This document shows, in pieces, positions 1-7,105 of a stretch of DNA of 64,000 bases. The DNA comes from Sphingomonas sp. PP-CC-1A-547 (GTDB taxonomy: Bacteria > Pseudomonadota > Alphaproteobacteria > Sphingomonadales > Sphingomonadaceae): positions 408,161 to 472,160 of the forward strand of contig NZ_RAPZ01000010.1 in NCBI RefSeq assembly GCF_003610375.1. The letters are read 5' to 3'. The notes under the pieces were generated by a model that saw only the letters and a program-made list of their open reading frames with translations, was not told the DNA's origin and ran no database searches. Position 1 is the stretch's first letter, and each line of letters begins with the position of its first letter. The translations under genes were made by a program, and so were the position numbers.

Positions 1-30
1 GCTATGAACCGTAGGTCGTCGGCATTGTTA

Positions 31-153
31 GATCCTCCCCCGCCAGGGGGAGGTGGCGCCGAAGGCGACGGAGGGGGAGGGCACGGAACAGAGGTTACTC
101 CTTACCTCCCCCTCCGTCTGGCAAGTGCCAGCCCCCTTCTCCTAGCGGGGGAG
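31..153. repeat. Inverted-repeat element upstream of rluE
   Basis: Two GC-rich arms face each other: a CCTCCCCC...GGGGGAGG block around 33-82 and its approximate reverse complement around 105-153, with an AT-richer centre. It resembles the other intergenic palindromes in this window. An open frame across it (4-210) has repeat-like low-complexity composition and is not a gene. Confidence 0.7.
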
Positions 154-197
154 GAATTACGGTCGAACCCGATCGACAATCCCTCTAAACCCCCGCC

Positions 198-737
198 ATG
201 CCCCGCGTAATCCTGTTCAACAAACCGTACGACGTGCTCAGCCAGTTCACCGACGTGAACAGTCCGACCCCGCGCGCGACGCTGTCGCAGTTCGTCGATG
301 TGCCGGGCGTCTATCCGGCGGGGCGGCTCGACCGCGATAGCGAAGGGCTGTTGCTGCTGACCGACGACGGTCGCCTCCAGGCGCGGATCGCGGACCCGAA
401 GTTCAAGCTGGCCAAGACCTATCTCGTGCAGGTCGAGGGCGATGTCAGCGAGGACGCGCTCGATCGGTTGCGGGGCGGCGTCCTGCTGAAGGACGGCCTT
501 GCCCGCGCCGACGTCGAGCGGATCGCCGCGCCCGACCTCTGGCCGCGCGTCCCGCCGATCCGGGTCCGCGCGAGCATCCCCGATTGCTGGCTGAAGATAA
601 CGATCCGCGAAGGCCGCAACCGCCAAGTCCGCCGCATGACCGCCGCGATCGACCACCCCACGCTGCGGCTGGTCCGGTGGAGCATCGGCGACTGGACCGT
701 GGCGGGTCTGGCGCCGGGAACGTGGCGCGACGCCTGA
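198..737 (+). CDS. rluE: RluE-like 23S rRNA pseudouridine synthase
   Basis: A pseudouridine synthase of the RsuA/RluE family, 179 residues, which would isomerise a uridine in rRNA (RluE acts on U2457 of 23S rRNA in E. coli). The catalytic motif GRLDRDSEG is at residues 42-50 with the nucleophile Asp45, and the family's C-terminal motif [11 protein letters not shown] is at 137-147. There is no N-terminal S4 domain, which fits RluE better than RsuA or RluB. The ATG at 198 opens directly on the family's [10 protein letters not shown] segment. It stands alone between two repeat-rich spacers. The exact target uridine is inferred. Confidence 0.9.
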   Translation: MPRVILFNKPYDVLSQFTDVNSPTPRATLSQFVDVPGVYPAGRLDRDSEGLLLLTDDGRLQARIADPKFKLAKTYLVQVEGDVSEDALDRLRGGVLLKDGLARADVERIAAPDLWPRVPPIRVRASIPDCWLKITIREGRNRQVRRMTAAIDHPTLRLVRWSIGDWTVAGLAPGTWRDA

Positions 738-856
738 GGGGCGCTTGAGGCGGGCTCACGGGTGCCTGCAGGTACCTGAGGCGCGGGCGCTCATAATGTA
801 CGCCCATCAGCTGCGCAGCGTTGGTGATTACAAACGGAAGGCCTCCCCACCCACGC

Positions 857-938
857 CGTCATCCTGACGAAAGTCAGGACCCAGAGCCAAGCAGCGCGGC
901 GTTCGTGATCCTGGGTCCTGACGCTCGTCAGGATGACG
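857..938. repeat. Intergenic palindrome, family A (copy 1)
   Basis: Left arm CGTCATCCTGACGAAAGTCA and onward, right arm ending CTCGTCAGGATGACG, with about 20 bases between the arms. Other copies of this family are at 4610-4695 (diverged), 19978-20058 and 51693-51775. Confidence 0.85.
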
Positions 939-950
939 GAGAAGGGCATG

Positions 951-1040
951 TTCACGCAAAGGCGCTAAGGCGCGGAGAGAAGCAGCTTATTTAGCGCACT
1001 TGCCCGGTCTTCTCTTCGCGCCTTAGCGCCTTCGCGTGAA
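951..1040. repeat. Long inverted repeat
   Basis: TTCACGCAAAGGCGCTAAGG at 951-970 is mirrored by CCTTAGCGCCTTCGCGTGAA at 1021-1040, and the match continues inward (CGCGGAGAGAA against TTCTCTTCGCG). The arms are about 30 bases each around an AT-richer centre. I see only this copy in the window. Confidence 0.85.
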
Positions 1041-1161
1041 TCCATTCCTTGAGCTACGCTCCGTGGCGCAATGTGATCATAAGTCCCGAGGATAGGGTTC
1101 CCCGCCCGCGAGGGGAGTGCGTTGCGTGACGCGCCGAAATCGCATGGTGGCACGACGAAAA

Positions 1162-1195
1162 CTCCCTCCCCTTCAGGGGAGGGTCGGGGTGAGGC
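1162..1195. repeat. Half-element of the CTCCCCT/AGGGGAG family (E)
   Basis: A short hairpin CTCCCCTTCAGGGGAG followed by GGTCGGGGTGAGG, matching one arm of the complete element at 28670-28780. The second arm is not present nearby, so this looks like a solo or decayed copy. Confidence 0.6.
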
Positions 1196-1276
1196 ATGCC
1201 CACGCGAGCGCGCTCAGCGTGGCAAAGCCCCTCACGCCTCAAACGAGCAGCTATCCCAATCCGCCAGCAAGACGTG

Positions 1277-1328
1277 TTTCCCCGCGAAGGCGGGGACCCA
1301 GACTGGGCTCCCGCCTTCGCGGGAGAAC
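1277..1328. repeat. Intergenic palindrome, family C (copy 1)
   Basis: TTTCCCCGCGAAGGCGGGGA, then CCCAGACTGGGCTC, then CCGCCTTCGCGGGAGAAC. The same layout recurs at 38258-38315 and 51822-51878, and in degenerate form inside a coding sequence at 23950-24010. Confidence 0.85.
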
Positions 1329-1666
1329 AAGGAAGCGGGCGCGCAAGAACAAGGACGCGGAAGTCGGCCTGCGAAGGAACGCGCGCGCCTGTCCGACCCG
1401 ACAACCACCTCCGACGCCCAGGGCGGAGAGATCGCAGACACCACGGCCGCCGCTGGCCGACGTGCCAATCCGCTGTCCTACACGCGCCTCGGAGCGCACC
1501 CTCAGCGGATGCCCAACCCCGCCCCTATCCCGCATGCATCACCTCGGCCCAGAACACCCCTATCGACCCCCATATCGGGCGATGTGCAGAACGCTGTGAG
1601 ACTGTGAACTTCGTGCACTTCCGCACTGCAGCATCGGCGCAAGACACTGATTTCAGGCGCACAACG

Positions 1667-1699
1667 AAAAAGGGCGCGGGGACCATCGCCCCCGCGCCC
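1667..1699 (-). terminator. Rho-independent terminator of rplS
   Basis: Read on the minus strand, a 10-bp stem GGGCGCGGGG / CCCCGCGCCC (1690-1699 with 1672-1681) closes an 8-base loop and is followed by five T residues (1667-1671). It lies about 25 bases past the rplS stop codon, the end of the trmD-rplS transcript. Confidence 0.9.
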
Positions 1700-1723
1700 T
1701 TCTCCAACTCCAGCAGGCTCCGA

Positions 1724-2116
1724 TTACTCGGCGGCTGCGGTGCCCTTGGCAGGGCGCATGTCGCGACGCTCGGCGATACGTGCTGCCTTGCCGGTACGGC
1801 CACGCAGGTAATACAGCTTGGCGCGACGCACGGCGCCCTTGCGGACGACTTCGATCGAATCGACGTTCGGCGAGTAGAGCGGGAAGACGCGCTCGACGCC
1901 TTCGCCGAAGCTCATCTTACGCACGGTGAAGTTCGAGCCCATGCCCTTGTTCGAGCGCGCGATGCACACGCCCTCGTAGTTCTGAATACGCGTGCGCTCG
2001 CCTTCGACGACCTTCACGCCGACCTTCAGCGTGTCGCCGGGGCGGAAATCGGGGATCGTCTTGTTGGCCAGGAACTTCGCGATGTTCTCGGCTTCGATCG
2101 TCTGCAACAGGTTCAT
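1724..2116 (-). CDS. rplS: Ribosomal protein L19
   Basis: 50S subunit protein L19, 130 residues, which lies at the interface with the 30S subunit. The family core is clear: an N-terminal helix ([16 protein letters not shown]), the [13 protein letters not shown] strand, [19 protein letters not shown] and the C-terminal [15 protein letters not shown] short Ala/Glu-rich tail extends past the usual end. The start ATG overlaps the trmD stop in an ATGA, so the two are translationally coupled, and a strong terminator follows. Confidence 0.98.
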   Translation of the reverse strand: MNLLQTIEAENIAKFLANKTIPDFRPGDTLKVGVKVVEGERTRIQNYEGVCIARSNKGMGSNFTVRKMSFGEGVERVFPLYSPNVDSIEVVRKGAVRRAKLYYLRGRTGKAARIAERRDMRPAKGTAAAE

Positions 2117-2844
2117 GTCTCGTCCTCGTGTCGCTGCGCGCCAGAGGGCGACTGGACCCGAACGCCCTCATGGCGCTCCCAAAGGTCCGGTCGCCGTGAC
2201 CGTGTATCGATCTCCGCCCGGCGTTTGCGCCATGCAGCGATCTTCGCATGATCCCCCGATCGCAGCACCTGCGGGATCGTGCGCCCTTCCCATTCCTGAG
2301 GTCGGGTATAATGCGGATATTCGAGCAGCCCCGTTTCGAAGCTCTCGTCATCCCCACTAGAAGCCGCGCCCATTACGCCGGGCAGCAGCCGAATGCAAGC
2401 ATCGAGCAGCACCAGCGCGCCCATCTCGCCGCCCGACAGGATGTAGTCGCCGATCGAGACCTCCTCGATCTCCCGCGCCTCGAACAGCCGTTCGTCGAAC
2501 CCCTCGAACCGGCCGCACAGAATGGTGACGCCGGGGCCCTGCGCAAGCTCGCGGACCCGCTCCTGGGTCAGCGGCTTCCCCCGAGGAGTCATGGCGAGCA
2601 CCGGCCGCCCATCGGCAACGCTGTCGATCGCCGAGGCCACGACGTCGGCGCGCAGCACCATCCCGGCCCCGCCCCCCGCCGGCGTATCGTCCACCGACTT
2701 GTGCTTGTCCGTCGCAAAGTCCCGGATCTGCACCGGCGAACAAGACCACCGCCCCTCGCCCAATGCGCGCCCGGCAAGCGACGTCCCCAGCGGCCCCGGA
2801 AACATTTCGGGATACAGCGTCAATATCGTGGCAGCGAAAGTCAC
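2113..2844 (-). CDS. trmD: tRNA (guanine-N1)-methyltransferase TrmD
   Basis: Methylates G37 of tRNAs reading CNN codons, using SAM, which prevents +1 frameshifting. The protein is 243 residues, and the SPOUT-family deep-knot region is recognisable ([18 protein letters not shown], then [14 protein letters not shown], then [13 protein letters not shown]). I place the start at a GTG at 2844, which gives [15 protein letters not shown], the normal TrmD N-terminus; a longer open frame upstream has no family similarity. It overlaps rplS by 4 bases. In most bacteria rimM is directly upstream; here a plus-strand gene intervenes. Confidence 0.96.
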   Translation of the reverse strand: MTFAATILTLYPEMFPGPLGTSLAGRALGEGRWSCSPVQIRDFATDKHKSVDDTPAGGGAGMVLRADVVASAIDSVADGRPVLAMTPRGKPLTQERVRELAQGPGVTILCGRFEGFDERLFEAREIEEVSIGDYILSGGEMGALVLLDACIRLLPGVMGAASSGDDESFETGLLEYPHYTRPQEWEGRTIPQVLRSGDHAKIAAWRKRRAEIDTRSRRPDLWERHEGVRVQSPSGAQRHEDET

Positions 2845-2952
2845 AGCGTCCAATTCTCTAAGCGTTTGCGCCAGCGTGCGGCGCCGAATGCGCCCAGCAC
2901 CTATACGGATCGGCGCGACGGAACAATTACGCTGGCGAAACGCTCGCGGCGG
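2845..2952. promoter_or_regulatory. Divergent promoter region trmD / flavin reductase
   Basis: A 108-base spacer between two divergent starts. It must carry the trmD-rplS promoter, since trmD is cut off here from the upstream ffh-rpsP-rimM genes. No box is clear enough to name. Confidence 0.5.
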
Positions 2953-3858
2953 ATGGACGATTGCATCATCATCGGCGCCGGCCCGGCGGGCCTGACCGCG
3001 GCGATCTATCTCGCGCGCTTCCACCTTTCGATCCGCCTGTTCGATTGCGGCAGCAGCCGCGCCGCGTTGATCCCGTGCACGCACAACCATGCCGGCTATC
3101 CCGAAGGCATCCGCGGCACGGACCTGCTAGCCCGGATGCTGGCACAGGCGGAAACCTATGGCGCAGTCCGCGAGGGTGTGCGGGTCGACGCGATCGAGGT
3201 GGACGACGACGGCTTCACCGTACGGCTCGGCGGCCGCCGCGCGCGAGCCCGGAGCGTACTGCTCGCCACCGGAGTCGTGAACAACCGCCCCAACATGCCC
3301 GACGCAATCCACGACGAAGCGCTGGAGGCCGGGTTGCTCCGCTACTGCCCCATTTGCGACGGCTACGAAGTCACCGACAAGCGCGTCGGCATCATTGGCA
3401 CCGACGACCACGGCATGCGCGAGGCACTGTTCCTGCGCGGCTACACAAAGGACGTAACGCTGATCGCCCCAGAGGGCGGCCATGAACTCGATCCCGCCTG
3501 CGAAGCCGCACTCGACGATGCCGGGATCGTCCGCGTCGGTGGTCCCTGCGGCAACTACGCAATCGAGGCCGACAAGCTCGCACTCGACACGGTCGAAGGA
3601 CGATTGTCGTTCGACAGCATCTATCCAGCGCTCGGATCAGTAATCCGTTCGGAACTGGCCGTCGCAGCAGGCGCGCGCGCATCCGAGGACGGGTGCCTAG
3701 AAGTAGACTCGCACCAGCGCACATCGATACCCGGCCTGTTCGCAGCCGGAGACGTGGTGAAGGGGCTCGACCAGATCAGCCACGCAATGGGCGAAGCTGG
3801 CGTTGCCGCGACGACCATCCGCAACACGCTCGCCGAACAGCGACCGCTTCGACGGTAA
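2953..3858 (+). CDS. Thioredoxin-reductase-like FAD/NAD(P) oxidoreductase
   Basis: A 302-residue pyridine-nucleotide-disulfide oxidoreductase of the TrxB type. The N-terminal FAD motif GAGPAG is at residues 8-13, a CPICD redox pair (Cys132, Cys135) sits where thioredoxin reductase has its active disulfide, and the C-terminal FAD motif ([20 protein letters not shown]) is intact. The NAD(P)-binding loop reads GIIGTDDHG and not a textbook GxGxxA, so cofactor choice is uncertain. The start MDDCIIIG was chosen because it opens on the first beta strand; the open frame extends far upstream without similarity. It may reduce thioredoxin or another disulfide partner. It sits inside the ribosomal/tRNA-modification cluster but on the other strand. 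Confidence 0.85.
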   Translation: MDDCIIIGAGPAGLTAAIYLARFHLSIRLFDCGSSRAALIPCTHNHAGYPEGIRGTDLLARMLAQAETYGAVREGVRVDAIEVDDDGFTVRLGGRRARARSVLLATGVVNNRPNMPDAIHDEALEAGLLRYCPICDGYEVTDKRVGIIGTDDHGMREALFLRGYTKDVTLIAPEGGHELDPACEAALDDAGIVRVGGPCGNYAIEADKLALDTVEGRLSFDSIYPALGSVIRSELAVAAGARASEDGCLEVDSHQRTSIPGLFAAGDVVKGLDQISHAMGEAGVAATTIRNTLAEQRPLRR

Positions 3859-3885
3859 ACGCTACTTAACTTGTGAGAACAAGGC

Positions 3886-4452
3886 TTACTCAGCCGCGAA
3901 CGAAGCCTCGACAATGAGCCGGTCGGCATCCCATTCGGGAACGGCTTCAGGGCGCATCGGTATCATGAAGCGCTTACCGGGCTTGTCGTCCACGGGCGGC
4001 CGTTCAATCTCGATCACGTCGCCCGCACCGAAATTGTCGATAGCAACGACGCGCCCGATCGCCTCGCCATCGGTCGAGACGACATCGAGCCCGATCACAT
4101 CGGTGTGATAATATTCACCGTCTTCCAGCGGCGGCAGCGACGACCGCGGCACCGTCAGCTCGGTTCCGCGCATCGCCTCGGCAGCATTGCGATCGGCGAC
4201 CTCGGCAAAGCGCGCGATCATACCATTGTTGCCGTTGCGCGCGGACTTCAGCGACAGCGCGCCATTGTTGAAGCTCTTATAGCTGCCGAAATTCTCGGCG
4301 AAGACCTTCAGCCGCACTTCGCCACCGATGCCGTGCGCACCGATGACGACGGCGAGCGTCACGTCAGCCTTGCGCGGAGCCTTCATCGCGGCCGGGGGTG
4401 TCGTCGGAGCCTTCGGCGGGGTCGTCGGCGGAGACGCCTTGGTTGGTGGCAT
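3886..4452 (-). CDS. rimM: Ribosome maturation factor RimM
   Basis: Assists maturation of the 30S head and binds S19. The family core begins at VTLAVVIGAHGIGGEVRLKVF and runs through EYYHTDVIGLDVV and the PRC-barrel part (IEIERPPVDDKPGKRFMIP) to the C-terminus, 188 residues as drawn. The first roughly 28 residues are Pro/Lys/Thr-rich and not conserved. The start could instead be the internal ATG at 4386 (MKAPRKADVTL) or a GTG at VTLAV. A 46-codon acidic reading frame overlaps this N-terminal region in another phase. It lies downstream of ffh and rpsP. Confidence 0.93.
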   Translation of the reverse strand: MPPTKASPPTTPPKAPTTPPAAMKAPRKADVTLAVVIGAHGIGGEVRLKVFAENFGSYKSFNNGALSLKSARNGNNGMIARFAEVADRNAAEAMRGTELTVPRSSLPPLEDGEYYHTDVIGLDVVSTDGEAIGRVVAIDNFGAGDVIEIERPPVDDKPGKRFMIPMRPEAVPEWDADRLIVEASFAAE

Positions 4453-4609
4453 CTTCGATGTCCTCGGGTGCGGGGGCTGTGCGGGGGTCGGTTTCGGGGG
4501 CCATCATGCGCTCCTGTTCGGGGTTACCGATCGAGAGAACGCATGAAATCCGGATCGGGTGCGGTTGCTCACCCTTAGGTGGCGAGGGACACTCAGGTCC
4601 ACTCCGGTG

Positions 4610-4695
4610 CCGTCATCTTGGGCTTGACCCAGGATCCAGAGCAACGGAACGCTTTCGCCCGTGGCTCCGGATCCCAGCTTTCGTTGGGATGACGG
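4610..4695. repeat. Intergenic palindrome, family A-like (copy 2), between rpsP and rimM
   Basis: CCGTCATCTTGGGCTTGACC... and ...GGATCCCAGCTTTCGTTGGGATGACGG form an imperfect inverted repeat with the conserved GATCCAGAGC centre seen in other copies. It lies within what should be one transcript and could form a strong intra-operon hairpin. Confidence 0.75.
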
Positions 4696-4740
4696 GAAGA
4701 AAGACGGATCGGCCCAATCAGAACCGATCCATCCGCTGTC

Positions 4741-5169
4741 TTACGAAGCGGCTTCTTCGGTCTCGGCAGCGGCAGGAGCCTCTGCTTCGGCAGCAGGTGC
4801 TGCCTTCGCAGCGGCCTCGGCCTCGGCAGCTTCGGCCGCCTTGGTCGCACGCTCTTCGGCGCGCTCGGTGGCCTTCTCGCCGGGCTTGCCCTTGTTCGGG
4901 TTGTTGCGTGCCGAACGCTCGAGCACGCCAGCCTGGTCGAGGAAGCGCGCGACGCGGTCGGTCGGCTGCGCGCCGACGCTCAGCCAATGCTTCGCGCGGT
5001 CGGCGTCGAGCTGCACGCGCTGCTCGTTGTCCTTGGCGAGGAGCGGGTTGTAGTTGCCGATCTTCTCGATGAAGCGGCCATCACGCGGCGAACGCGCATC
5101 GGCAACGACGATCTTGTAGTAAGGACGCTTCTTGGAGCCACCGCGCGCGAGGCGAATGTTGATTGCCAT
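4741..5169 (-). CDS. rpsP: Ribosomal protein S16 with long acidic/alanine tail
   Basis: 30S subunit protein S16. Residues 1 to about 80 are the classic fold ([20 protein letters not shown], then [14 protein letters not shown], then [21 protein letters not shown]). Total length is 142 residues, much longer than the roughly 80-90 of E. coli S16, because of a C-terminal extension (about 95-142) made mainly of Ala, Glu and Lys. Such tails occur in alphaproteobacterial S16 proteins; a role is not known to me. A GGA-type ribosome-binding site precedes the ATG. Confidence 0.97.
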   Translation of the reverse strand: MAINIRLARGGSKKRPYYKIVVADARSPRDGRFIEKIGNYNPLLAKDNEQRVQLDADRAKHWLSVGAQPTDRVARFLDQAGVLERSARNNPNKGKPGEKATERAEERATKAAEAAEAEAAAKAAPAAEAEAPAAAETEEAAS

Positions 5170-5237
5170 GATATTTTCCTTCGTTTTCTAGATAGATCCC
5201 CGAGCGAAAGCCGAGGTGTCGTGGTTGGATAAGGAGG

Positions 5238-6782
5238 TTATTTCTTCTTCAGAAAATCGTCGAAACCGGCCGGCATCTGCGGCATCTTGGGGCCACCAAG
5301 CCCCGGCAGACCGCCGCCACCGCCGCCCGGCAGGCCACCGGCACCAGCCTTGTTGAGCATGTCGCCCATCTGCGGCCCGCCGATCGCATTGCCGATGCCG
5401 CCGAGACCGCCGCCCAGGCCGCCCTTGCCGAGCATCGCCATCATGCCCTTCATGCCGCCCATCTTCTTGATCTTCTTCATGGCGGTCGACATTTCGAGGT
5501 GCATCTTGAGCAGCTTGTTGACCTCCTGCACCGTGGTGCCGGAGCCCTTGGCGATGCGGATCTTGCGCTTGGCGTTGATCAGTTCGGGCTTGTTGCGCTC
5601 CTTGATCGTCATCGATCCGATCATCGCGTCCATGTGCACCAGCATTTTTTCACCACCGGCGGACGCGACCGCGCCCTGCGCCTTCTTCATGCCGGGGATC
5701 ATCCCCGCCAGTGCGCCGAGCCCCCCCATCCGCTGCATCTGCGCCAGCTGGGCACGCAGGTCGTTCATGTCGAACTGACCCTTGGCCATCTTGGCGGCCA
5801 TCCGCTCGGCGTCTTCGGCCTGGATCGACTCCGCGGCGCGCTCGACCAGGCTGACGACGTCGCCCATGCCGAGGATACGGCCGGCGACACGCTCCGGATG
5901 GAACGCCTCGAGCGCATCGAGCTTCTCGCCGGTGCCTGCGAACTTGATCGGCTTGCCGGTGACCGCACGCATCGACAGCGCCGCGCCACCGCGGGCATCG
6001 CCGTCCATGCGGGTCAGCACGATACCCGTCAGCGGCACTTGGTCGCTGAAGTTCTGCGCGACGTTGACCGCGTCCTGGCCGGTCAGCGAGTCGACGACCA
6101 GCAGGATCTCGGCCGGGTTCGCGACGTCGGCAACCGCCTTCATCTCGTCCATCAGCGCCTGGTCGACATGGAGTCGACCCGCGGTGTCGAGCATCAGGAC
6201 GTCATAGCCCTGGAGCTTCGCCGCCTGCATCGCGCGACGGGCGATGTCGACCGGCTGCTGGCCCTGCACGATCGGCAGCGTCGCCACGTCGATCTGCGTG
6301 CCGAGCGTCGCCAGCTGCTCCTGCGCGTTCGGGCGATTGACGTCGAGCGACGCCATCAGCACCTTCTTGCGCTCGCGGCCGGCCTGTCCGAAATTGGCCT
6401 GCCCTGCCGCCAGCCGCTTGGCGATCTTGGCGGTCGTCGTCGTCTTGCCCGAGCCCTGGAGGCCGACCATCATGATAACGGCTGGCGGCGTGACGCCCAG
6501 CTCGAGTTCTACGGCATCCGAACCGAGCATCTCGACCAGCGCATCGCTAACGATCTTGACGACCTGCTGCCCCGGCGTGACCGAGCGCAGGACGTTCTGG
6601 CCGATCGCCTTCTCGGTCGCCTTCTCGACGAACTCGCGGGCGACGGGCAGCGCGACGTCGGCTTCGAGCAGCGCGACGCGCACCTCGCGCATCGCCGCGC
6701 GCACGTCCGCCTCGGTCAGCGCACCCCGGCCGCGAAGGCGGTCGAAGACGCCGCCAAGTCGATCGCTCAGGCTTTCGAACAT
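5238..6782 (-). CDS. ffh: Signal recognition particle protein Ffh
   Basis: The SRP54 GTPase that binds signal sequences of nascent membrane proteins together with 4.5S RNA. It has 514 residues. The N domain is at 1 to about 90, the G1 loop GLQGSGKT at 107-114, DTAGR in the G domain, and a methionine-rich M domain from about residue 320 on, with many KKMGGMKGMM-like segments and a Gly/Pro-rich end finishing in FLKKK. The start MFESLSDRLGG matches the family; an in-frame extension upstream to 7130 has no similarity and is dismissed. Its receptor ftsY is at 10.3 kb. Confidence 0.98.
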   Translation of the reverse strand: MFESLSDRLGGVFDRLRGRGALTEADVRAAMREVRVALLEADVALPVAREFVEKATEKAIGQNVLRSVTPGQQVVKIVSDALVEMLGSDAVELELGVTPPAVIMMVGLQGSGKTTTTAKIAKRLAAGQANFGQAGRERKKVLMASLDVNRPNAQEQLATLGTQIDVATLPIVQGQQPVDIARRAMQAAKLQGYDVLMLDTAGRLHVDQALMDEMKAVADVANPAEILLVVDSLTGQDAVNVAQNFSDQVPLTGIVLTRMDGDARGGAALSMRAVTGKPIKFAGTGEKLDALEAFHPERVAGRILGMGDVVSLVERAAESIQAEDAERMAAKMAKGQFDMNDLRAQLAQMQRMGGLGALAGMIPGMKKAQGAVASAGGEKMLVHMDAMIGSMTIKERNKPELINAKRKIRIAKGSGTTVQEVNKLLKMHLEMSTAMKKIKKMGGMKGMMAMLGKGGLGGGLGGIGNAIGGPQMGDMLNKAGAGGLPGGGGGGLPGLGGPKMPQMPAGFDDFLKKK

Positions 6783-6813
6783 CGAAATACTCCCATACAC
6801 CGCTACCAAACGC

Positions 6814-6843
6814 AAAAGCGCCGGCGGGCGAAACCTCGCCGGC
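6814..6843 (-). terminator. Terminator-like hairpin in the ffh leader
   Basis: On the minus strand a GCCGGCG...CGCCGGC stem (6837-6843 with 6820-6826) is followed by GC and four T residues (6814-6817), about 32 bases before the ffh start. No minus-strand gene lies immediately upstream, so if the ffh promoter is further out this would be a leader attenuator. The T run is short. Confidence 0.35.
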
Positions 6844-7105
6844 CAGCGTGCATCCTTGGATGCTCGTCCAATGCGCCCCGTAACGGAACGTGGCTGGCCC
6901 ACTACTGGAAACCGGGTGGAAGCGCAAGACTGGTCCCGGCTTGCCCTGATTCCTCCGTCACCGCAGACTTGCTCCGGCATGACGAACGCCCGCAGCCAAT
7001 CGCGCCCGCGCCTCGCCCCGTCCCGCCTACACGGCTTCTTAACATATCCTACACGTGTCGCATGCCACACCGCCACCCAAGCAAGAGACCGAACAGGCCA
7101 ACCCC

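Larger units (their letters stand above)
738..1666. other. Gene-free, repeat-rich spacer between rluE and rplS
   Basis: About 930 bases with no credible gene. It holds at least four palindromic elements (857-938, 951-1040, 1162-1195, 1277-1328). The stretch 1380-1660 is GC-rich and has open frames on both strands, but these have unlike-protein composition (runs of Arg, Pro and Ser) and overlap one another. I see no tRNA or recognisable small RNA. Confidence 0.7.

Noticed and set aside
4..210. 68-residue open frame at the left edge
   Set aside because: It is encoded almost entirely by the inverted-repeat element and has Gly/Pro/Leu-rich low complexity. It ends a few bases into the real rluE gene.
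738..1666. Possible CRISPR array
   Set aside because: The palindromes belong to different families, occur singly, and are not separated by uniform spacers. No cas gene is in the window.
1117..2251. Several overlapping open frames, up to 351 residues, between rluE and rplS
   Set aside because: They run through palindromic repeats and then antisense through rplS. Composition is Arg/Pro-rich and frames overlap each other.
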